In this document: one piece after another, positions 61,139 to 64,000 of the stretch | Layout of the letters: each line of letters opens with the position of its first letter | Position numbering within the stretch: the stretch's first letter is position 1 | Source of the DNA: Pectobacterium colocasium | Lineage (GTDB): Bacteria > Pseudomonadota > Gammaproteobacteria > Enterobacterales > Enterobacteriaceae | Length of the DNA stretch: 64,000 bases | Direction: 5' to 3' | Assembly (NCBI RefSeq): GCF_020181655.1 | Contig: NZ_CP084032.1 | Location: forward strand, 1,178,001 to 1,242,000 | Notes under the pieces: generated by a model | Seen by the model: the letters and a program-made list of their open reading frames with translations, nothing else | Databases searched by the model: none | Told to the model about the DNA's origin: nothing | Translations under genes and position numbers: made by a program

Positions 61139-62029
61139 TTAACGCAGGTAGGTCAGCAGGACTTCATGCGCAGGAGCCATTGAGTCCACGGACATCATGA
61201 CGCTCAGCGAAGTAATCGCGACGATGGAGAAAACAAACAGCTTTCTTGCCCACACGCGGTCATCAATCGCATTTTTATAGCCCGACAGCGCCATACCCAG
61301 CCACCAGACGCTAACGGCTGCGGCAACGACCAGATATTTGTAACCGGCATAACCGCCGAGAGACAGCATCAATGTTGCGACCGCAAACGCCACGATATAT
61401 AGCGTAATGTGGTTTTTCGCAACGGAGATACCTTTCACCACGGGCAGAACCGGGATGTTGGCGGCCTGATAATCCTTAAAGCGGAAAATCGCAATCGCGT
61501 ATGAATGCGGCATTTGCCACAGGCTAAAGATCAGTAGCAGAATCAACGCACCAGCATCGAACTGGTTGCTGACGGCGCAGTAACCGATAACCGGAGGCGC
61601 TGCGCCGGACAGGCTGCCAATGAGCGTGCCATAAACAGAATGCCGCTTCATATACAGGCTATAAACACCGACATACACGATGAAGCCCATCACCGCCAGC
61701 CACATGGCCAGCGGGTTAGCCGCGATGTACAGCAGAGCAAAGCCCGCAATACCTAACAGCGATGCGTAAACCAGCGTTACCTTCAGCGAAATCAGTCCTT
61801 TTACCAGAACCCGATTTTTGGTTCTCTCCATTTTCTTGTCGATGTCGCGGTCAATGACGTTATTAAACACGCAGCCAGATGCAACGACTAACGACACACC
61901 CAGAAGGGTGGCGAGAAACAAGGGATAATCAATGCGGCCCTGGGCCGCAAGGAGAAATCCACCGATAACGGAAATCAGATTTCCGAAAATAATTCCTGGT
62001 TTAGTAACTTGCAGGTATTGCTTAATCAT
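61139..62029 (-). CDS. cyoE: Protoheme IX farnesyltransferase (heme O synthase)
   Basis: Transfers the farnesyl group to heme b to give heme o for cytochrome bo3. A UbiA-family membrane protein of 296 residues with about nine helices. The allylic diphosphate/Mg motif [18 protein letters not shown] is near residues 64-81 and the second acidic loop FRFKDYQAA near 180. The farnesyl donor comes from IspA, encoded about 8 kb away. Last gene of cyoBCDE; its terminator is split by the IS. Confidence 0.95.
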   Translation of the reverse strand: MIKQYLQVTKPGIIFGNLISVIGGFLLAAQGRIDYPLFLATLLGVSLVVASGCVFNNVIDRDIDKKMERTKNRVLVKGLISLKVTLVYASLLGIAGFALLYIAANPLAMWLAVMGFIVYVGVYSLYMKRHSVYGTLIGSLSGAAPPVIGYCAVSNQFDAGALILLLIFSLWQMPHSYAIAIFRFKDYQAANIPVLPVVKGISVAKNHITLYIVAFAVATLMLSLGGYAGYKYLVVAAAVSVWWLGMALSGYKNAIDDRVWARKLFVFSIVAITSLSVMMSVDSMAPAHEVLLTYLR

Positions 62030-62043
62030 CTTTTACGGCTCGG

Positions 62044-62376
62044 TTACTGGATCATCATATTGTGGTGTGCGCTCATCATAATCCAGATGGAGCCCACGAC
62101 GACAATGGCGATAATCAGGACGGCAAACACAAGAGCCACCACGTTCCAGCGCTCTTCTGAGGACGTATTCAGGTGCAGGAAGTACACCAGATGCACCAGA
62201 ATCTGAACCACTGCAGCTCCCACCACCGTGAAAAGAATGGCGTTATGTGAGGCAGTGCCGCTCATGACCATACTGAAAGGAATGACAGTCAAAATTACTG
62301 ACAGTACAAAACCTATTACGTATGACTTAACGCTACCGTGGCTAGCACCTGAATGATCGGTTGTTGAATGACTCAT
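62044..62376 (-). CDS. cyoD: Cytochrome bo3 ubiquinol oxidase subunit IV
   Basis: A 110-residue membrane protein (E. coli 109) with three helices ([60 protein letters not shown]). It helps assemble the copper B centre of subunit I. The start ATG shares one base with the cyoC stop (TAATG). A longer frame upstream lies within cyoC and is ignored. Confidence 0.95.
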   Translation of the reverse strand: MSHSTTDHSGASHGSVKSYVIGFVLSVILTVIPFSMVMSGTASHNAILFTVVGAAVVQILVHLVYFLHLNTSSEERWNVVALVFAVLIIAIVVVGSIWIMMSAHHNMMIQ

Positions 62377-62990
62377 TAGATTGCCCCCAGCAGATAAACA
62401 ACGGTGAAGACGCAAATCCACACTACGTCGAGGAAGTGCCAGAACAGGCTCAGGCACATCAGACGTGTTTTGTTGGTTGCCGTCAGGCCACGTTTGGACA
62501 CCTGAATCATCATGATGACCAACCAGATCAGACCGCCCGTTACGTGGAGCCCGTGAGTTCCGACCAGTGCGAAGAAGGCAGACAGGAATGCACTGCGATC
62601 CGGGCCATAGCCTTCAACAATCAGGTGATGGAATTCATAGATTTCCATCCCGATAAACACCAGACCGAACAAGAACGTTACGCCCAGCCAGGCATTAACC
62701 TGAGACTTGTTACCCTTGTTCATGGCGATCATCGCCATGCCGTAGGTAATACTACTGAACAACAGCGCGAACGTTTCTACCAGCACGAAGGGCAGTTGGA
62801 AAATGTCCTTCCCGCTTGGGCCACCGGCAGTACCGTTAACCAGTACGGCATAGGTTGCGAACAGTGATCCGAAAATGATCAGGTCGCTCATCAGGTAGAC
62901 CCAGAAGCCGAAGACTTTATTGGCTCCTGTGTCGTGGTGCCCATGCTCGGCATGGGCAGTATTGTGGTTAGTCAGAGTTTCAGTTGACAT
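62376..62990 (-). CDS. cyoC: Cytochrome bo3 ubiquinol oxidase subunit III
   Basis: A 204-residue subunit with five membrane helices and a His-rich N-terminus ([16 protein letters not shown]). Family segments are [20 protein letters not shown], the [19 protein letters not shown] helix and [20 protein letters not shown]. Its start overlaps the end of cyoB by 11 bp, so translation is coupled. Confidence 0.96.
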   Translation of the reverse strand: MSTETLTNHNTAHAEHGHHDTGANKVFGFWVYLMSDLIIFGSLFATYAVLVNGTAGGPSGKDIFQLPFVLVETFALLFSSITYGMAMIAMNKGNKSQVNAWLGVTFLFGLVFIGMEIYEFHHLIVEGYGPDRSAFLSAFFALVGTHGLHVTGGLIWLVIMMIQVSKRGLTATNKTRLMCLSLFWHFLDVVWICVFTVVYLLGAI

Positions 62991-64000
62991 GTTTCACGCC
63001 TGCCTTACTGAGTTGATCAAAATTCTGATTCTCAATTTGCTCAATTTCTTTAACCGGCACGTAGTAATCCACGTCTTGATTAAAGCTATGCACAATCCAG
63101 GTCACAATCATGCCTGCGAAGCCAGCTATGGCCAGCCACCAGATATGCCAGATCATGGCAAAACCGAATACCAGGCTGAATGCGGAGATAATCACACCGG
63201 CGCCGGTGTTTTTCGGCATGTGAATCTCTTCATAGCTGGCAGGGCGCTTGTAAGCTTCGCCTTTCTCTTTCGCTTCCCAGAATGCATCACGCTCGTCAAC
63301 ATGCGGCACGACAGCGAAGTTGTAGAACGGTGCAGGAGAAGAGGTTGCCCACTCTAGCGTGCGTCCACCCCACGGATCGCCTGTCAGGTCACGATTTTGG
63401 TGACGATCGCGGATACTGACGTAGAACTGGATAACCTGACACAGCACACCGATACCGATCAAGACCGCACCGATGGAAGCCACGACCAGTAAGGCGTGGA
63501 ACTCAGGGTTGATTTGTTGGCTCAGACGACGCGTCATCCCCATGAAGCCGAGGATATACAGCGGCATGAAGGCAACGAAGAAGCCGATAATCCAGAACCA
63601 GAACGCACGTTTACCCCAGGTTTCGTTCAGGGTGAAGCCAAAGGCTTTCGGGAACCAGTAGGTAATACCTGCGAAGCAACCGAACACGACGCCGCCGATG
63701 ATCACGTTATGGAAGTGAGCAATCAGGAACAGGCTGTTGTGCAGGACAAAGTTCGCGCCCGGTACGGCCAGCAGAACCCCGGTCATCCCACCGATAGTGA
63801 AGGTGATGATGAAGCCTGTGGTCCACAGCATCGTAGAGTGGGACTGAATACGACCTTGATACATGGTGAACAGCCAGTTGAAGATTTTAACCCCAGTTGG
63901 AATCGAAATAATCATGGTGGCTATACCAAAGAAGGCGTTGACGTTCGCACCGGACCCCATGGTAAAGAAGTGGTGCAGCCAAACGATGAACGACAGAACC
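62980..64000 (-). CDS. cyoB: Cytochrome bo3 ubiquinol oxidase subunit I, C-terminal part (cut by window edge)
   Basis: The heme-copper subunit that reduces oxygen and pumps protons. Only the last 339 residues are inside the window; with the usual total of 663 this is residue 325 to the end. Visible ligands are the copper B pair H333/H334 in VWLHHFF and the heme ligands H419 and H421 in [12 protein letters not shown]. The C-terminal tail ends SKAGVKHVN. The gene starts beyond the right edge. Confidence 0.96.
   Translation of the reverse strand, partial: VLSFIVWLHHFFTMGSGANVNAFFGIATMIISIPTGVKIFNWLFTMYQGRIQSHSTMLWTTGFIITFTIGGMTGVLLAVPGANFVLHNSLFLIAHFHNVIIGGVVFGCFAGITYWFPKAFGFTLNETWGKRAFWFWIIGFFVAFMPLYILGFMGMTRRLSQQINPEFHALLVVASIGAVLIGIGVLCQVIQFYVSIRDRHQNRDLTGDPWGGRTLEWATSSPAPFYNFAVVPHVDERDAFWEAKEKGEAYKRPASYEEIHMPKNTGAGVIISAFSLVFGFAMIWHIWWLAIAGFAGMIVTWIVHSFNQDVDYYVPVKEIEQIENQNFDQLSKAGVKHVN

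Overview
The window is chromosomal DNA of a soft-rot enterobacterium, most likely Pectobacterium (formerly Erwinia carotovora) or a close relative. The proteins are recognisable enterobacterial orthologues from memory of the families, the asparaginase is of the Erwinia type, and long stretches follow the gene order of the E. coli phoB-brnQ-proY ... queA-tgt-yajC-secDF ... nrdR-ribDH-nusB-thiL-pgpA-dxs-ispA-xseB-thiI-yajL-panE-yajQ-yajR-cyoEDCB region. No searches were run; names rest on reading the translations.

Layout. 1-10324 (minus) is the N-terminal part of a giant BapA-like adhesin of about 32 bacterial Ig-like domains, cut by the left edge. An 868-bp non-coding gap follows, then yojI (peptide exporter), ansB (periplasmic asparaginase), aroL and ppnP. 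15575-19550 is the yegTUV operon (nucleoside-type transporter, ADP-ribosylglycohydrolase-family enzyme, PfkB kinase) with its convergent GntR regulator yegW. A chemoreceptor with a sigma-28-like promoter, a 16-bp tandem repeat, rdgC, mak and sbcDC come next. 29306-32378 is the phosphate regulon core: Pho box, phoB, phoR and a PstS-like binding protein. A MetE-like methionine synthase gene follows, preceded by a MetR-type palindrome and MetJ-type boxes, then brnQ and proY. From 37273 come ybdG, a 2-Cys peroxiredoxin and acpH on the minus strand.

40354-45967 is queA-tgt-yajC-secD-secF (queuosine tRNA modification plus the Sec accessory complex). 46040-51084 holds yajI and the nrdR-ribD-ribH-nusB-thiL-pgpA cluster (ribonucleotide reductase control, riboflavin, antitermination, thiamine, phospholipid). 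51136-54175 is dxs-ispA-xseB on the minus strand (isoprenoid synthesis and exonuclease VII), then thiI, yajL-panE, yajQ and yajR. A complete 1413-bp IS4-family insertion sequence lies at 59678-61090 between yajR and the cytochrome bo3 oxidase operon. Its 11-bp flanks are near-identical, and rejoining them rebuilds a hairpin that looks like the cyo terminator. The window ends inside cyoB.

Most of the window is conserved core genome. The points that deserve attention are the four-domain higher-order repeat of the adhesin, the half-site array controlling yegTUVW, the dual methionine-regulon control of the MetE-like gene, the IS4 element in a terminator loop with its own replacement terminator, the 16-bp tandem repeat that contains the rdgC stop codon, and a dispersed palindromic intergenic repeat present three times.
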